From: Sinorhizobium sojae CCBAU 05684
GTDB lineage: Bacteria > Pseudomonadota > Alphaproteobacteria > Rhizobiales > Rhizobiaceae
Reading direction: 5' to 3'
Length of the DNA stretch: 64,000 nt
NCBI RefSeq assembly: GCF_002288525.1
Contig: NZ_CP023067.1
Location: forward strand, 2,480,001-2,544,000
Of this stretch, positions 45,316 to 54,119 are shown piece by piece. A model generated the notes under the pieces. It saw only the letters and a program-made list of their open reading frames with translations, was not told the origin of the DNA and did not search any database. Within the stretch, counting starts at the first letter, position 1. Each line of letters opens with the position of its first letter. The translations under genes were made by a program, and so were the position numbers.

Positions 45316-45420
45316 GTTCCCCGTTCCGCTAGCGCATCGGCGGCGCTGTAAGCCCTGCGCCCTTTCGGACCCGTGATTGCTGCGGCTGTTCTTTCAGGTT
45401 CTGCTGCACAAGCTTATCCC
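45316..45420. repeat. Degenerate intergenic repeat upstream of the ATPase gene
   Basis: Carries GCTAGCGCATCGGCGGCGCTGTAA...CTGCTGCACAAGCTTATCCCTAAACCGCTGG, words shared with the palindromic repeats at 41628 and 5640. It is too worn to define arms. Confidence 0.4.
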
Positions 45421-45449
45421 TAAACCGCTGGCGACTTAAGGGACGTCGG

Positions 45450-45476
45450 CTCCCGCTCCTGCAGTCGGAGCGGGAG
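45450..45476 (-). terminator. Stem-loop between binding-protein and ATPase genes
   Basis: Perfect 10-bp inverted repeat CTCCCGCTCC / GGAGCGGGAG with a 7-base loop, 20 bases past the binding-protein stop. It probably terminates or attenuates read-through and protects the binding-protein message. Confidence 0.65.
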
Positions 45477-45496
45477 GGTAGCAAGGACGTCGCGCG

Positions 45497-46576
45497 TCAG
45501 CCGACGATGAGCTCCGTCCACTTCTGGTTCAGCCAATCCGACTTCGTCTGATAGAGGTCGTAGCGCGGGACGATCGGCTCGATGTCCGACGAGACGGCCG
45601 CGAATTCCTGGTCCGTCAGGTCCGTCGACTCGCGCTTGATCGTCGGCGCGGTGCCGACCTTCCGCGACAGCGTCGCCTGGATCGAGGGCTGGCACATATA
45701 ATCGATGAAGATATGCGCCTCCTCCACCTTCTGTGACGCGCGCGACAGCGCCCAACAACCGGAGTCCTGGATGCCGCCCTCCTTGGGGAAGGTGGAACGG
45801 ACGGGATGGCCATCGGCGGCCGCCAGCCCGGTGACGTCGTGGTAATATTGCCCCATCGGAATTTCGCCCGATTTGAGCGCCTGCTCAAATTGCGCCTCGT
45901 CCCGGTACCAGAGCCTGACATTCGGCTTCACCTCGGCAAGCTTGTCGAAGGCCTTCAGAATGCCCTCTTCCGTGTCGAGCGCATCGGTGCCGCCCATGAA
46001 GGTCTTGGCGGTGACCTCGAGCAGGAAGGAGTTGGAGACCAGCGCAAGGAGCCCCAATTTGTCTGCATTGGCCGGATCCCAGAGGGCCTCCCAGGAGGTC
46101 GGCGGCTCCTTGTAGACGTTGGTGTTGGTGACGAGCGTGATGTACCACGAGACCGCTCCGACGCCGGCAACGCGGCCGTCCGGATATTTGTTGATGAAGC
46201 GATCGAGCAGATTGGACGCGTTCTTGATCTTCGCCATGTCGATCGGCGTCCAAAGCTCGGTCGCCTGCCCCTTCAGCATCGCGACCTGCGACATCATCGA
46301 AACGTCCGCCGGCGCCTGTCCAGCGCGGGCGGCCTGTTCGAGTTGCACCAGCCAGGCCTCCCCCGTCGGCTCGGCGACGGACTCGATGGCAATGCCCGTC
46401 GCCTTGGTGAAATCCGGGAAGATGTTCTTGTCGAACGAGTCCTTGAAATAGCCGCCATAGACGCCGACCTTCAGCGACCGGTCCTGGGCTCTCAGCACCG
46501 CCGGCATGGCCAGTGCGGCTGCACCGGCAAGTCCCACCCCCAGCAGCGTGCGGCGCTTGATGGAATTGATCTTCAT
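45497..46576 (-). CDS. Spermidine/putrescine-type ABC substrate-binding protein
   Basis: 359 residues with a twin-arginine signal (SIKRRTLLGVGLAGAAALAMPAVLRAQ) and a PotD-like bilobed fold (LKVGVYGGYFKDSFDKNIFPDFTKATGIAIESVAEPTGEAWLVQLEQ). It delivers a cationic solute such as putrescine, agmatine or a guanidino acid to the permease encoded downstream. It follows the agmatinase-family gene by 118 bases in the same direction, pointing to an agmatine-like ligand. Confidence 0.9.
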   Translation of the reverse strand: MKINSIKRRTLLGVGLAGAAALAMPAVLRAQDRSLKVGVYGGYFKDSFDKNIFPDFTKATGIAIESVAEPTGEAWLVQLEQAARAGQAPADVSMMSQVAMLKGQATELWTPIDMAKIKNASNLLDRFINKYPDGRVAGVGAVSWYITLVTNTNVYKEPPTSWEALWDPANADKLGLLALVSNSFLLEVTAKTFMGGTDALDTEEGILKAFDKLAEVKPNVRLWYRDEAQFEQALKSGEIPMGQYYHDVTGLAAADGHPVRSTFPKEGGIQDSGCWALSRASQKVEEAHIFIDYMCQPSIQATLSRKVGTAPTIKRESTDLTDQEFAAVSSDIEPIVPRYDLYQTKSDWLNQKWTELIVG

Positions 46577-46661
46577 CGCCTGTCTCCTTCGCTTCTGCGG
46601 CTGTCGCCGCGTTCCCTGTTGTCGTTGTTATCTTCTTCTGATGCCGCCGAGGCGACATCAT

Positions 46662-46682
46662 GCGCCCGGCAATGCCGGGCGC
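46662..46682 (-). terminator. Stem-loop after the agmatinase-family gene
   Basis: Perfect 9-bp inverted repeat GCGCCCGGC / GCCGGGCGC around AAT, 12 bases past the stop codon; no T-run. Confidence 0.55.
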
Positions 46683-46694
46683 GCCGCGTCAGAG

Positions 46695-47753
46695 TCAGCC
46701 TCTGCCGACAATCGACGGGCTGAACACCATCAGGCTCAGGATTTCAAAGAGTACCTGGGCCCCGGCCTGGGCGGTATTCGTCGTCGCGTCATATTGCGGC
46801 GCCACCTCGACCACGTCGCCGCCGACGATATCGACGCCTTTGAGGCCGCGGATCAGTTGCAGCACCTCGCGGGTCGTGAGGCCGCCCACCTCTGGCGTCC
46901 CCGTTCCCGGCGCGAAGGCCGGGTCGAGGCTGTCTATGTCGAAGGAAAGATAGGTCGGACCGTCGCCGACGATGTCTTTCGCCTTTTCGATGATCGCCGG
47001 AATACCAAGTCCGCTGACTTCCTCGGCATGGATCACCGTCATGCCGGATTGGTAGGAAAACTCCCATAGATATTCGGCCGAGCCGCGGATGCCGATTTGG
47101 ATAACGCGGGTCGGGTCGAGCACGCCGTCGAGCACCGCGTTGCGGAAGGGGCCACCGTGGTGGAATTTGGTAAGGTCAAAGGCGCCGCCGGTATCGCAAT
47201 GGGCGTCGACATGGATCATGCCGACCGGCTGTCGCCTGCCGACGGCCTTCAGGATCGGATGGGTGATCGAATGGTCGCCGCCGATCGCGAGCGGCGCGAC
47301 ACCGGCATCGACGATCTGGTGGAGGCGCGTTTCGATGTCTTCATGGCTGAGTTCCAGCCTATAGCGGCTGCGGAAGGGCACGTCGCCGATATCGGCCACC
47401 CGGAGGTCGTGCACCGGGGCGCAGCCGAGCACATGGTTGTAGGGGCCGATCCGCTCGATCGCCCGCAGCGCCCGCGGTCCGAAGCGGGAGCCCGGACGGT
47501 TGGTGACGCCGAGATCCATGGGAATCCCGAGGATCGCAACCTGAAGGTTGCCGAAATCGGGTTGCTCGGCATCGACCGGCATATAGGGTGCACTGAGAAA
47601 GGTCGGTATGCCGGAATAGGGCGCAAGCCGCGTGCCGCTCTTGGTGAAGATCTTGTCGGCGACCTTGCGGAAGGTCGGATCGAAGAGCTCGCCGCCATGG
47701 CTCTCGCCATACTTCGCCTTCAGTTCGCCGAGCTTGTTTTCATCCCAGACCAT
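46695..47753 (-). CDS. speB: Agmatinase/guanidino-acid ureohydrolase (arginase family)
   Basis: 352-residue Mn-dependent ureohydrolase. Metal motifs are GGDHSITHP, IHVDAHCDTG and SFDIDSLDPAFAPGTGTPE. It removes urea from a guanidino compound (agmatine, guanidinobutyrate or guanidinopropionate); residues do not decide which. Urea released could feed the urease encoded elsewhere in this window. The ATG at 47753 has CGGAGATGGCCAC upstream; a longer form from 47846 (with GGGGAAC) would add 31 residues and cannot be ruled out. It is divergent from a LysR gene with a palindrome between them. Confidence 0.85.
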   Translation of the reverse strand: MVWDENKLGELKAKYGESHGGELFDPTFRKVADKIFTKSGTRLAPYSGIPTFLSAPYMPVDAEQPDFGNLQVAILGIPMDLGVTNRPGSRFGPRALRAIERIGPYNHVLGCAPVHDLRVADIGDVPFRSRYRLELSHEDIETRLHQIVDAGVAPLAIGGDHSITHPILKAVGRRQPVGMIHVDAHCDTGGAFDLTKFHHGGPFRNAVLDGVLDPTRVIQIGIRGSAEYLWEFSYQSGMTVIHAEEVSGLGIPAIIEKAKDIVGDGPTYLSFDIDSLDPAFAPGTGTPEVGGLTTREVLQLIRGLKGVDIVGGDVVEVAPQYDATTNTAQAGAQVLFEILSLMVFSPSIVGRG

Positions 47754-47927
47754 GTGGCCATCTCCGTATCTTTCGGCCGGGGGCGTGACGGAGCGCGCGG
47801 CACGACGCATTTCCGCGGATTCGCCGTTCGAAAGAGGCGCGGTCATGTTCCCCAGGCTTTTGCCGTTGTTCCGACTATTACGTGACAAACCTGCTGGAAA
47901 ATCAATTGACATTGTTATAGCATTTCC

Positions 47928-47944
47928 TGTGAGAAAATCTCACA
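47928..47944. promoter_or_regulatory. Palindrome between agmatinase and LysR genes
   Basis: TGTGAGA-AAA-TCTCACA, a perfect 7-bp inverted repeat 26 bases before the LysR start and overlapping the likely -35 area of a minus-strand promoter (TATAAC about 20 bases beyond). Its size suits a LysR-type autoregulatory site. Confidence 0.6.
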
Positions 47945-47969
47945 TATTTCCCGTTCGGAGCCCTCCTTC

Positions 47970-49001
47970 TTGTCGAGCCGCCTGCCCCCGCTGAACCCGC
48001 TGCGCGCCTTCGAGGCGACGGCGCGGCGCGGCTCGGTTTCTGCCGCGGCGCGCGAGCTCAACGTCACCCACGGCGCGATCAGTCACCAGATCCGTGCGCT
48101 CGAACTCTCCTTCAACACGCCGCTCTTCGAACGCGGCGGCAAGCGGCTGAGACTTACGCCGCAAGGCGCGCTCCTGCTCCCCGCCGTCACCCATGCCTTT
48201 GCCGAGATCGCCGCCGCCACGGCGGCGATGACGCGCCCGGCGACCAGTGGTGAGCTCCGCATCACCTGCGTGCCGGCGCTCCTCTCCTTCTGGATGATCC
48301 CGCGGCTGCATCGTTTCACCGAGCAATTTCCCGATGTGGAACTGACGTTGATCGCTTCGAACGACGCGGCGAACCTCCACTCCCGCGACGTGGATGTCTG
48401 CCTGCTTTACGGCGACGGCAACTGGGGCGACTGCTGGGCCCGGCTCTGGAGCCGGCTGGAGCTTTTCCCCGTGGCGAGCCCGACACTCCTCAACATGCGG
48501 CCGCTGCGCTCGATCCGCGATCTTCGCGATCATGTGATGCTGCATGGCGACGATGGTCGCGAATGGAACACATGGCTCGCCGCCGCCGACGCGGCCGACC
48601 TTCAACGCGGCCGTCAGCACTTCATGAGCGACGCACGGCTCTCGACAGAAGGCGCCCTGCACAGCCAGGGCGTGGCGCTCGGCGATACGATCACTGCAGG
48701 CAGCCTGATTGCACGCGGCGAGCTGATAGCGCCATTTGACCTCACCGTTCCGGCCAATGATGCCTTCTTCGTCGCCTGTCGCAACGAGGTCCGGGCAGCC
48801 CCGATCGTGCGGGTCTTCATCGACTGGCTGTTCGCGGCGCTTGAGAGCGATCCCATGCCGGAACTCCAGATGTCCGCCCGAACTATAATTCGTTCGCGCA
48901 TCCAGAAACCGGGCGAGTCCCAAGAGCCGGAGGCGGGTGCAGTTCAGCCTGCGCCTTCACGGCGCGCAACGCGCCCGCGAAAGCGCGAGGTCCAACAATA
49001 G
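47970..49001 (+). CDS. LysR-family transcriptional regulator (GcvA-like)
   Basis: 343 residues. The N-terminal helix-turn-helix is LNPLRAFEATARRGSVSAAARELNVTHGAISHQIRALELSFNTPLFERGGKRLRLTPQG, followed by a GcvA-type periplasmic-binding-like effector domain. The C-terminal tail of about 40 residues is basic and low in structure (PSRRATRPRKREVQQ). The start is a TTG at 47970 preceded by CGGAGCCC. It probably controls the divergent agmatinase/ABC operon and the aminotransferase that follows by 48 bases. Confidence 0.86.
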   Translation: MSSRLPPLNPLRAFEATARRGSVSAAARELNVTHGAISHQIRALELSFNTPLFERGGKRLRLTPQGALLLPAVTHAFAEIAAATAAMTRPATSGELRITCVPALLSFWMIPRLHRFTEQFPDVELTLIASNDAANLHSRDVDVCLLYGDGNWGDCWARLWSRLELFPVASPTLLNMRPLRSIRDLRDHVMLHGDDGREWNTWLAAADAADLQRGRQHFMSDARLSTEGALHSQGVALGDTITAGSLIARGELIAPFDLTVPANDAFFVACRNEVRAAPIVRVFIDWLFAALESDPMPELQMSARTIIRSRIQKPGESQEPEAGAVQPAPSRRATRPRKREVQQ

Positions 49002-49049
49002 AGACAGAGCGGCGAAGACCGCCGGTCTGCCAGCAACAGGAAACGTTCC

Positions 49050-50228
49050 ATGCCGCATTTCAATCCGCTTGTCGAAAGGCTCACGCCTCCGCCGGTCCCG
49101 TCGGTGCTCGCCTGGGCGAAAGCCTATGACGGGGCAAAGGGTCCCCTGATCGACCTCTCCCAGGCGGTGCCCGGCTATCCCGCCCATCCGGAGATGCTGA
49201 AATGGCTTGGCGAGGCCGCCGCCTCGCCGGCCTATGCGGGCTATGGCGCGATCGAAGGCGAGGCGGAGCTGCGCCAAGCCTACGCCGAGCACGTTTCGAC
49301 GCTCTATGGCGCTCCGGTCACGGCCGCCAGTATCCACATCACCTCCGGCTGCAATCAGGCCTTCACCGCGGCCGCGATGGCGATTGCCGGCGCCGGCGAT
49401 ACGGTGGTGATGACCAACCCCTATTATTTCAACCAGGAGACGACCCTGGCGATGCTCGGCATCAATGTCGAGCTAGTGCCATGCGATGCGGGCGCCGGCT
49501 TCCTGCCGGAGATCGAGACCATTGCCTCGGCTGTTCGCCCGGGCGTCCGCGCGCTGGCGCTCGTCTCGCCCAATAATCCGACCGGCGCCGTCTATCCGCC
49601 GGACCTGATCCGGCGCATCTACGAAATATGCCGCGGGGCCGGCACCTGGCTCATCCTCGACGAGACCTATCGCGACTTCCTGCCCGACGCCGCCGCGGCA
49701 CCGCACAGCCTCCTCCAGGCGAAGGGTTGGGAGGAGGGTTTCATCGGCCTCTACAGCTTCTCGAAGTCCTTCTGCATTCCGGGCCACAGACTCGGCGCGA
49801 TCACGGCCGGGCCCGCGCTGATCGCCCAGGTCACGAAGGTCATGGACAACTTGCAGATCTGCCCCCCGCGCGCGGCACAGGCTGCCGTCGCCAGGGCCCT
49901 TCCGGCTCTCACCGACTGGCGGCTTGGCAATCGCGCGGAGATCGCCGCCCGCGCAAGAGCGCTCGAAACGGTTATGGGCCGTCTGCCGCAGTGGAACCTG
50001 AAGGCGATCGGCGCGTATTTCGCCTATATCCGTCATCCTTTCCCGGACATCGACTCGCAATTCGTCGCCGAGAAACTGGCCAAGCTTGCCGGCATCCTCT
50101 GCCTGTCGGGCGACTCTTTCGGCGAGGGCCAGGAAAGCTACCTGCGCTTCGCCTTCGCCAATGCGGATGTGCCGACGATCCAGAAGCTCGAAGAACGGCT
50201 CTCCGGCTTCGCCCTGCCGGGTATCTGA
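49050..50228 (+). CDS. PLP-dependent aminotransferase class I/II
   Basis: 392-residue fold-type I aminotransferase. Key parts: ITSGCNQAFTAAAMAIAGAGDTVVMTNPYYFN, SPNNPTGAVYPPDLI, ILDETYRDF (Asp to PLP) and the Schiff-base lysine in LYSFSKSFCIPGHRLGAI. It may transfer the amino group of a diamine, guanidino-amine or the downstream amino acid. Context with agmatinase, aldehyde dehydrogenase and FAD oxidase suggests polyamine catabolism. It is convergent with the aldehyde dehydrogenase gene. Confidence 0.88.
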   Translation: MPHFNPLVERLTPPPVPSVLAWAKAYDGAKGPLIDLSQAVPGYPAHPEMLKWLGEAAASPAYAGYGAIEGEAELRQAYAEHVSTLYGAPVTAASIHITSGCNQAFTAAAMAIAGAGDTVVMTNPYYFNQETTLAMLGINVELVPCDAGAGFLPEIETIASAVRPGVRALALVSPNNPTGAVYPPDLIRRIYEICRGAGTWLILDETYRDFLPDAAAAPHSLLQAKGWEEGFIGLYSFSKSFCIPGHRLGAITAGPALIAQVTKVMDNLQICPPRAAQAAVARALPALTDWRLGNRAEIAARARALETVMGRLPQWNLKAIGAYFAYIRHPFPDIDSQFVAEKLAKLAGILCLSGDSFGEGQESYLRFAFANADVPTIQKLEERLSGFALPGI

Positions 50229-50304
50229 GAGCGCAGGGAACCCCGGAACAGGATCGAGTCACCGTGTGGCTCACGCGCGGCGACCCTGCCCCCGGTAAGC
50301 CGGC

Positions 50305-51738
50305 TCAAGCGGCGTCCGGCAGATGCACCGTCTTCACCTCAAGGAAGTCCTCGAGGCCGAAAATGCCACCTTCACGGCCGTTGCCGGATTGCTTGTATCC
50401 GCCGAAGGGGCTGCCATAGCGGTGCGGGCCGCCATTGATATGCACCATTCCCGCGCGAAGACGGGCAGCCACCCGCTGAGCCCGGTCCGGATCGTCCGTC
50501 TGGATATAGGCCGCGAGCCCGTAGGTGGTGTCGTTGGCAATCGCGATCGCTTCTTCTTCCGTATCGAAGGGGATGATCGAAAGCACGGGCCCGAACACCT
50601 CCTCGCGTGCAATCCGCATGGAATTGTCGACGTCGATGAAAATGGTCGGCTTGACGAAGTAGCCGGCCCCGAAGCCCTCTGGCTTGCCCGGCCCGCCGAC
50701 GAGCAGGATCGCGCCCTCGGCAACGCCCGCCTCGATCAGCGCCTGCACCCGCTCGTACTGGATATGGCTGACAAGCGGGCCGATATGCGATCCTTCCCTG
50801 GTCGGATCCCCAACCTTTGCTTCCCCCCCGACGCGCCGGGCGATGTCGACGACCCTGTCATAGACGCTGCGCTCGACGAGCATGCGGGTCGGCGCATCGC
50901 AGGACTGGCCGGAATTGTTGAAGCATTCGAGAATGCTCGCCCTCACCCGTTCCTCGATATCGGCATCGGCGAAGACGATGTTCGGCGATTTGCCGCCGAG
51001 TTCCAGCGTGACCCGCTTCACCGTATCGGCGGCATCCTTGCTGACGGCGATGCCGGCCCGCGTCGAACCGGTGAAGGACACCATATCGACGTCCTTGTGC
51101 CTCGAAAGCGCCGCGCCGGCATGAATGCCATCGCCGTTTACGAGGTTGAAGACACCCGGCGGAAATCCCGCCTCGTCGATCATCTCCGCATAGAGCATGG
51201 CGTTGAGCGGAGTGAATTCGCTCGGCTTCAGGACGCAGGTGCAACCGGTTGCCAACGCCGGCACCACCTTGAGTGCGATCTGGTTGATCGGCCAGTTCCA
51301 GGGCGTGATAAGCCCGCAGACGCCGATCGGCTCGCGCATGAGCGTGTCGCCATTCGGCAGCTTCTCCCGCATGTTAAGGGACCTGAGCGCGTCGATATAG
51401 CCCTGCAGATGGCCCACGCCGACGTCGACCTGCTGCTCACGGCTCATCGTCTTCGGGGCGCCGAGCTCGGCGGTAATCGTTTCGGCCATCTCGTCGTAGC
51501 GGCGTTGGTAGATGGCGAGCAGCGCTTCGAGCAGCGCCAGCCGCTCCTTCACACTCGTTCGGCTGTAGGTTGTAAAAGCGTTCTTCGCGGCTGCAACGGC
51601 ACGGTCGATATCCTCCGCGGTGCCGAGAGAAATCACCGCAAGCGGCTTTTCGGTCGCCGGATTGAGCACGTAGAGATCGTTTTGCGTGATCGGGTCGATC
51701 CATTCGCCGTTGATGTAGAACTTTCGTTTGTCGAGCAT
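50305..51738 (-). CDS. Aldehyde dehydrogenase family protein
   Basis: 477-residue NAD(P)-dependent dehydrogenase with ITPWNWPINQIALKVVPALATGC (cofactor fold), TGSTRAG, the LELGGKSPNIVFADAD glutamate region and the catalytic cysteine in NNSGQSCDAPTRM. It oxidises an aldehyde, probably an aminoaldehyde such as 4-aminobutanal or its glutamylated or guanidino form. ATG at 51738 has GGAGGAGCGA upstream. Confidence 0.9.
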   Translation of the reverse strand: MLDKRKFYINGEWIDPITQNDLYVLNPATEKPLAVISLGTAEDIDRAVAAAKNAFTTYSRTSVKERLALLEALLAIYQRRYDEMAETITAELGAPKTMSREQQVDVGVGHLQGYIDALRSLNMREKLPNGDTLMREPIGVCGLITPWNWPINQIALKVVPALATGCTCVLKPSEFTPLNAMLYAEMIDEAGFPPGVFNLVNGDGIHAGAALSRHKDVDMVSFTGSTRAGIAVSKDAADTVKRVTLELGGKSPNIVFADADIEERVRASILECFNNSGQSCDAPTRMLVERSVYDRVVDIARRVGGEAKVGDPTREGSHIGPLVSHIQYERVQALIEAGVAEGAILLVGGPGKPEGFGAGYFVKPTIFIDVDNSMRIAREEVFGPVLSIIPFDTEEEAIAIANDTTYGLAAYIQTDDPDRAQRVAARLRAGMVHINGGPHRYGSPFGGYKQSGNGREGGIFGLEDFLEVKTVHLPDAA

Positions 51739-51975
51739 TCGCTCCTCCATCCCGTCGAACCATTCTTGCCTACGGCGAGCGCAGCCGCTTCAGTGCGGGC
51801 GTGTCTGCGGGACGCACGAAGAGCGCCTCTCCTGGATCCGATCCAAGAAGACGCACTTGCAGGCTACGCCCCAAGCGACCCGCGCCGCAAGAGGAACGAT
51901 CGAGGAGGAAACCGCAGACGGGACTCAAGGTCATTGAGCCCGTGGCGACTTGAAAAAAGAGCTGCCCGCAGGTGG
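51739..51975. other. Intergenic stretch without a recognised gene
   Basis: 237 bases between the aldehyde dehydrogenase start and the 3' end of the 48-residue ORF. It presumably contains the aldehyde dehydrogenase promoter; no clear motif was found. Confidence 0.35.
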
Positions 51976-52122
51976 TCAGATCAAGCCGATGACGACAGCG
52001 CAAACGAAGGCGAAAGCTGCCAGGACGGCAAGGGACTGGGGTATGACATGGACCGGCCGGCGCCAGGCCGGCGCGGCATGGGCCGGGTAGCGGGATCGGA
52101 TCATCGCCTTCATCGGGTTCAT
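51976..52122 (-). CDS. 48-residue single-span membrane peptide
   Basis: Begins MNPMKAMIRSRYPAHAAPAW and ends with one hydrophobic helix (SLAVLAAFAFVCAVVIGLI) before TGA. The N-terminal half is basic, predicting a cytoplasmic N-terminus and one span. The ATG at 52122 has CGGAGACGACGAA upstream. I know of no function; it is supported by a ribosome site, composition and its place between two same-strand genes. Confidence 0.55.
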   Translation of the reverse strand: MNPMKAMIRSRYPAHAAPAWRRPVHVIPQSLAVLAAFAFVCAVVIGLI

Positions 52123-52279
52123 TTCGTCGTCTCCGCTGTTTCGGGGCATTAGCCGATATCGGAGTTCTTCAATATTCTCGATTAAATTTATAGAGAATAT
52201 TTTCTGTCGATTACGGAGGACGTAAAAAATCCGTTTCCATGCGCAAAGACGGGCGACGGGTTAGTCCGCGACGGCGGCA
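52123..52279. promoter_or_regulatory. AT-rich region before the 48-residue ORF
   Basis: 157 bases with a locally AT-rich patch (52160-52215, including TTCTTCAATATTCTCG and TTAAATTTATAGAG). It is likely the promoter of the small membrane peptide and lies after the oxidase gene end. Confidence 0.35.
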
Positions 52280-53590
52280 CTACCAGCCGATGGCATCCCG
52301 GAAGGAATACCACCAGGAGCCGATCGTGGAATATTGCGCCCGGAACACCCGCCCGCCCGGGAAAGGATACCAGGGAAGCTTCTCGAAGACATCGAAACGG
52401 GCGGTGTCGCCATCGATCGCCTCCGCAAGAGTGCGGCCGAAAAGATGGGAGCCGGTGACGCCGTGCCCGCTATAGCCATGGGCGAAATAGGTGTTGGCGC
52501 CGATCCGCCCCATCTGCGGCACGCGCGTGAAGGAGAGCGCGAAGTTGCCGCTCCAGGCAAAGTCGATCTTAACACCCTTCAAGCGCGGGAAAACCTTTTC
52601 GAGATTTGGCTTCAGTTTCGCCACCACATCGGCCGGATCGGTGCCTCCATAGACGGTGCCGCCGCCGAAAATCATGCGCTTGTCGGCGGAAAGCCGAAAA
52701 TAATCAAGGATGTAACGCACATCCTCCACGCACATGTCGCTCGGGATCAGCGAATGGGCCAGTTCTTCCCCGAGTGGCGCGGTAGCCAGCATCTGCGTCG
52801 AAACCGGCATGACGCGGGAGACGAGCTCCGGCACCACGTCGCCGAGGTAGGCATTGCCGCAAAGAACGACGGTGCGGGCGGAGACTTCCCCTGCCTTCGT
52901 ATGGACCATCGGCCGTGCCGCCGCGTGGTCGACACGGGTCACCGGCGACATCTCGTAGATCGTGCCGCCAAGGCTCTCGAGAGCGCGGGCCTCGCCGAGC
53001 ACCAGATTGAGCGGGTGCATGTGACCGCCGGTCGTATCCAGCATGCCGCCGCAATAAGCCTCGGAATTGACAAGCTGAGCGAGCGCCTCGCGGTCGAGCA
53101 GTTCATGATCGTTCATAGCGTATTTGCGCCAGAGCGCCTGCTTGGCCTCGAGTTCCCTCATATGCGCGCCGGTATAGGCGGCATAAATGTTGCCGGACTT
53201 CAGGTCGCAGTCGATCTGATACGTTTTGACGAGGCGGCGGATGATCCGTCCGCCCTCCTGCACGAGACCGCCGATGAAGCGGGCGGCATCCTCGCCATAG
53301 CGGCGCTCGATCGTTGAAAGGCCGGCATTAAGGCCGTTGACGATCTGGCCGCCATTGCGCCCCGACGCGCCCCAGCCGACTTGCGCCCCCTCGACCACCG
53401 TCACCTTGTAGCCCTTTTCGGCCAGATGAATGGCCGTGGACAGGCCGGTATAGCCGGCGCCGACCACGCAGATGTCGGTTTCGATCCGCCCCTCGAGCTT
53501 AACAGGCGTACGAACGGTGTTGCGCGAGGCGGCGTAATAGCTCGTCGGATAGAAGCCGTCGCCGGCGTAGGACTTCCGTTTCGGTGCCAT
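52280..53590 (-). CDS. FAD-dependent amine/amino-acid oxidase (PuuB/OrdL-like)
   Basis: 436 residues of the DAO family. The FAD-binding DICVVGAGYTGLSTAIHLAEKGYKVTVVEGAQVGWGASGRNGGQI is followed by SARTVVLCGNAYLG and the C-terminal GYSGHGVTGSHLFGRTLAEAI. PuuB-type enzymes oxidise gamma-glutamylputrescine or related secondary amines. ATG at 53590 overlaps the stop of the glutamine-synthetase pseudogene by one base (TAATG), showing that the two genes were once translated together. Confidence 0.9.
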   Translation of the reverse strand: MAPKRKSYAGDGFYPTSYYAASRNTVRTPVKLEGRIETDICVVGAGYTGLSTAIHLAEKGYKVTVVEGAQVGWGASGRNGGQIVNGLNAGLSTIERRYGEDAARFIGGLVQEGGRIIRRLVKTYQIDCDLKSGNIYAAYTGAHMRELEAKQALWRKYAMNDHELLDREALAQLVNSEAYCGGMLDTTGGHMHPLNLVLGEARALESLGGTIYEMSPVTRVDHAAARPMVHTKAGEVSARTVVLCGNAYLGDVVPELVSRVMPVSTQMLATAPLGEELAHSLIPSDMCVEDVRYILDYFRLSADKRMIFGGGTVYGGTDPADVVAKLKPNLEKVFPRLKGVKIDFAWSGNFALSFTRVPQMGRIGANTYFAHGYSGHGVTGSHLFGRTLAEAIDGDTARFDVFEKLPWYPFPGGRVFRAQYSTIGSWWYSFRDAIGW

Positions 53591-54002
53591 TACGCGATTT
53601 CCAGATAGGCGCTGAACTCGTAATCCGTGACCTGCTCGGCGAAACCCGCGATCTCCTGGCGCTTGCAGGCGATCAGCGAGCGGAGCACGGGATCGAAAAT
53701 CTCGGCAACGATCGGACCGACCTCGACCGGCAGGGCCCCTCGCCCAGTGACGCCGCAAATGCCGTCGCGATCGCCGGTCGCGAATACCAGTTCGCTGCCG
53801 ATGATGTCCTCGCCCAGACATCGACGCCGACGATCGACAACGGCATACGGATGCCGCCGCCGAGCACCTTCGACGCCTGTTCCACTGGCACGCGCTTGCC
53901 GCGCATGATGCCGTTCCGATCGCAGATCGCCGCTTCGATGCTCTCGATCGGTCCGTTTTGTTCCAGCCAGCCCTTGAACGCGCTCGGATCATCGAAGGAC
54001 AT
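53590..54002 (-). pseudogene. Glutamine synthetase (PuuA-like) reduced by internal deletion
   Basis: The ATG at 54002 begins MSFDDPSAFKGWLEQNGPIESIEAAICDRNGIMRGKRVP...GGGIRMPLSIVGVDVW, the N-terminus of a gamma-glutamylpolyamine synthetase. A one-base loss near 53813 shifts the frame; the next frame continues GEDIIGSELVFATGDRDGICGVTGRGALPVE. Near 53715-53730 this jumps to the C-terminus VGPIVAEIFDPVLRSLIACKRQEIAGFAEQVTDYEFSAYLEIA and stops TAA at 53590. About 300 of about 450 residues, including the ATP and glutamate sites, are gone, so it cannot work. Confidence 0.85.
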
Positions 54003-54119
54003 ATCGCAAATCTTCTTTTGTGATCACATTCTCAGAAAGTTGACATAATTTTGAATCTAGAGTCAAGCTTGCCGCGGACGTCAGCCGCACGCGCAGATCG
54101 TCGAAGGAAATCGAAGCTC

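Noticed and set aside
52280-53992. Apparent N-terminal extension of the FAD oxidase
   Set aside because: Sequence beyond 53590 is an out-of-frame reading of the glutamine-synthetase pseudogene; the oxidase has a proper ATG and FAD motif at 53590.
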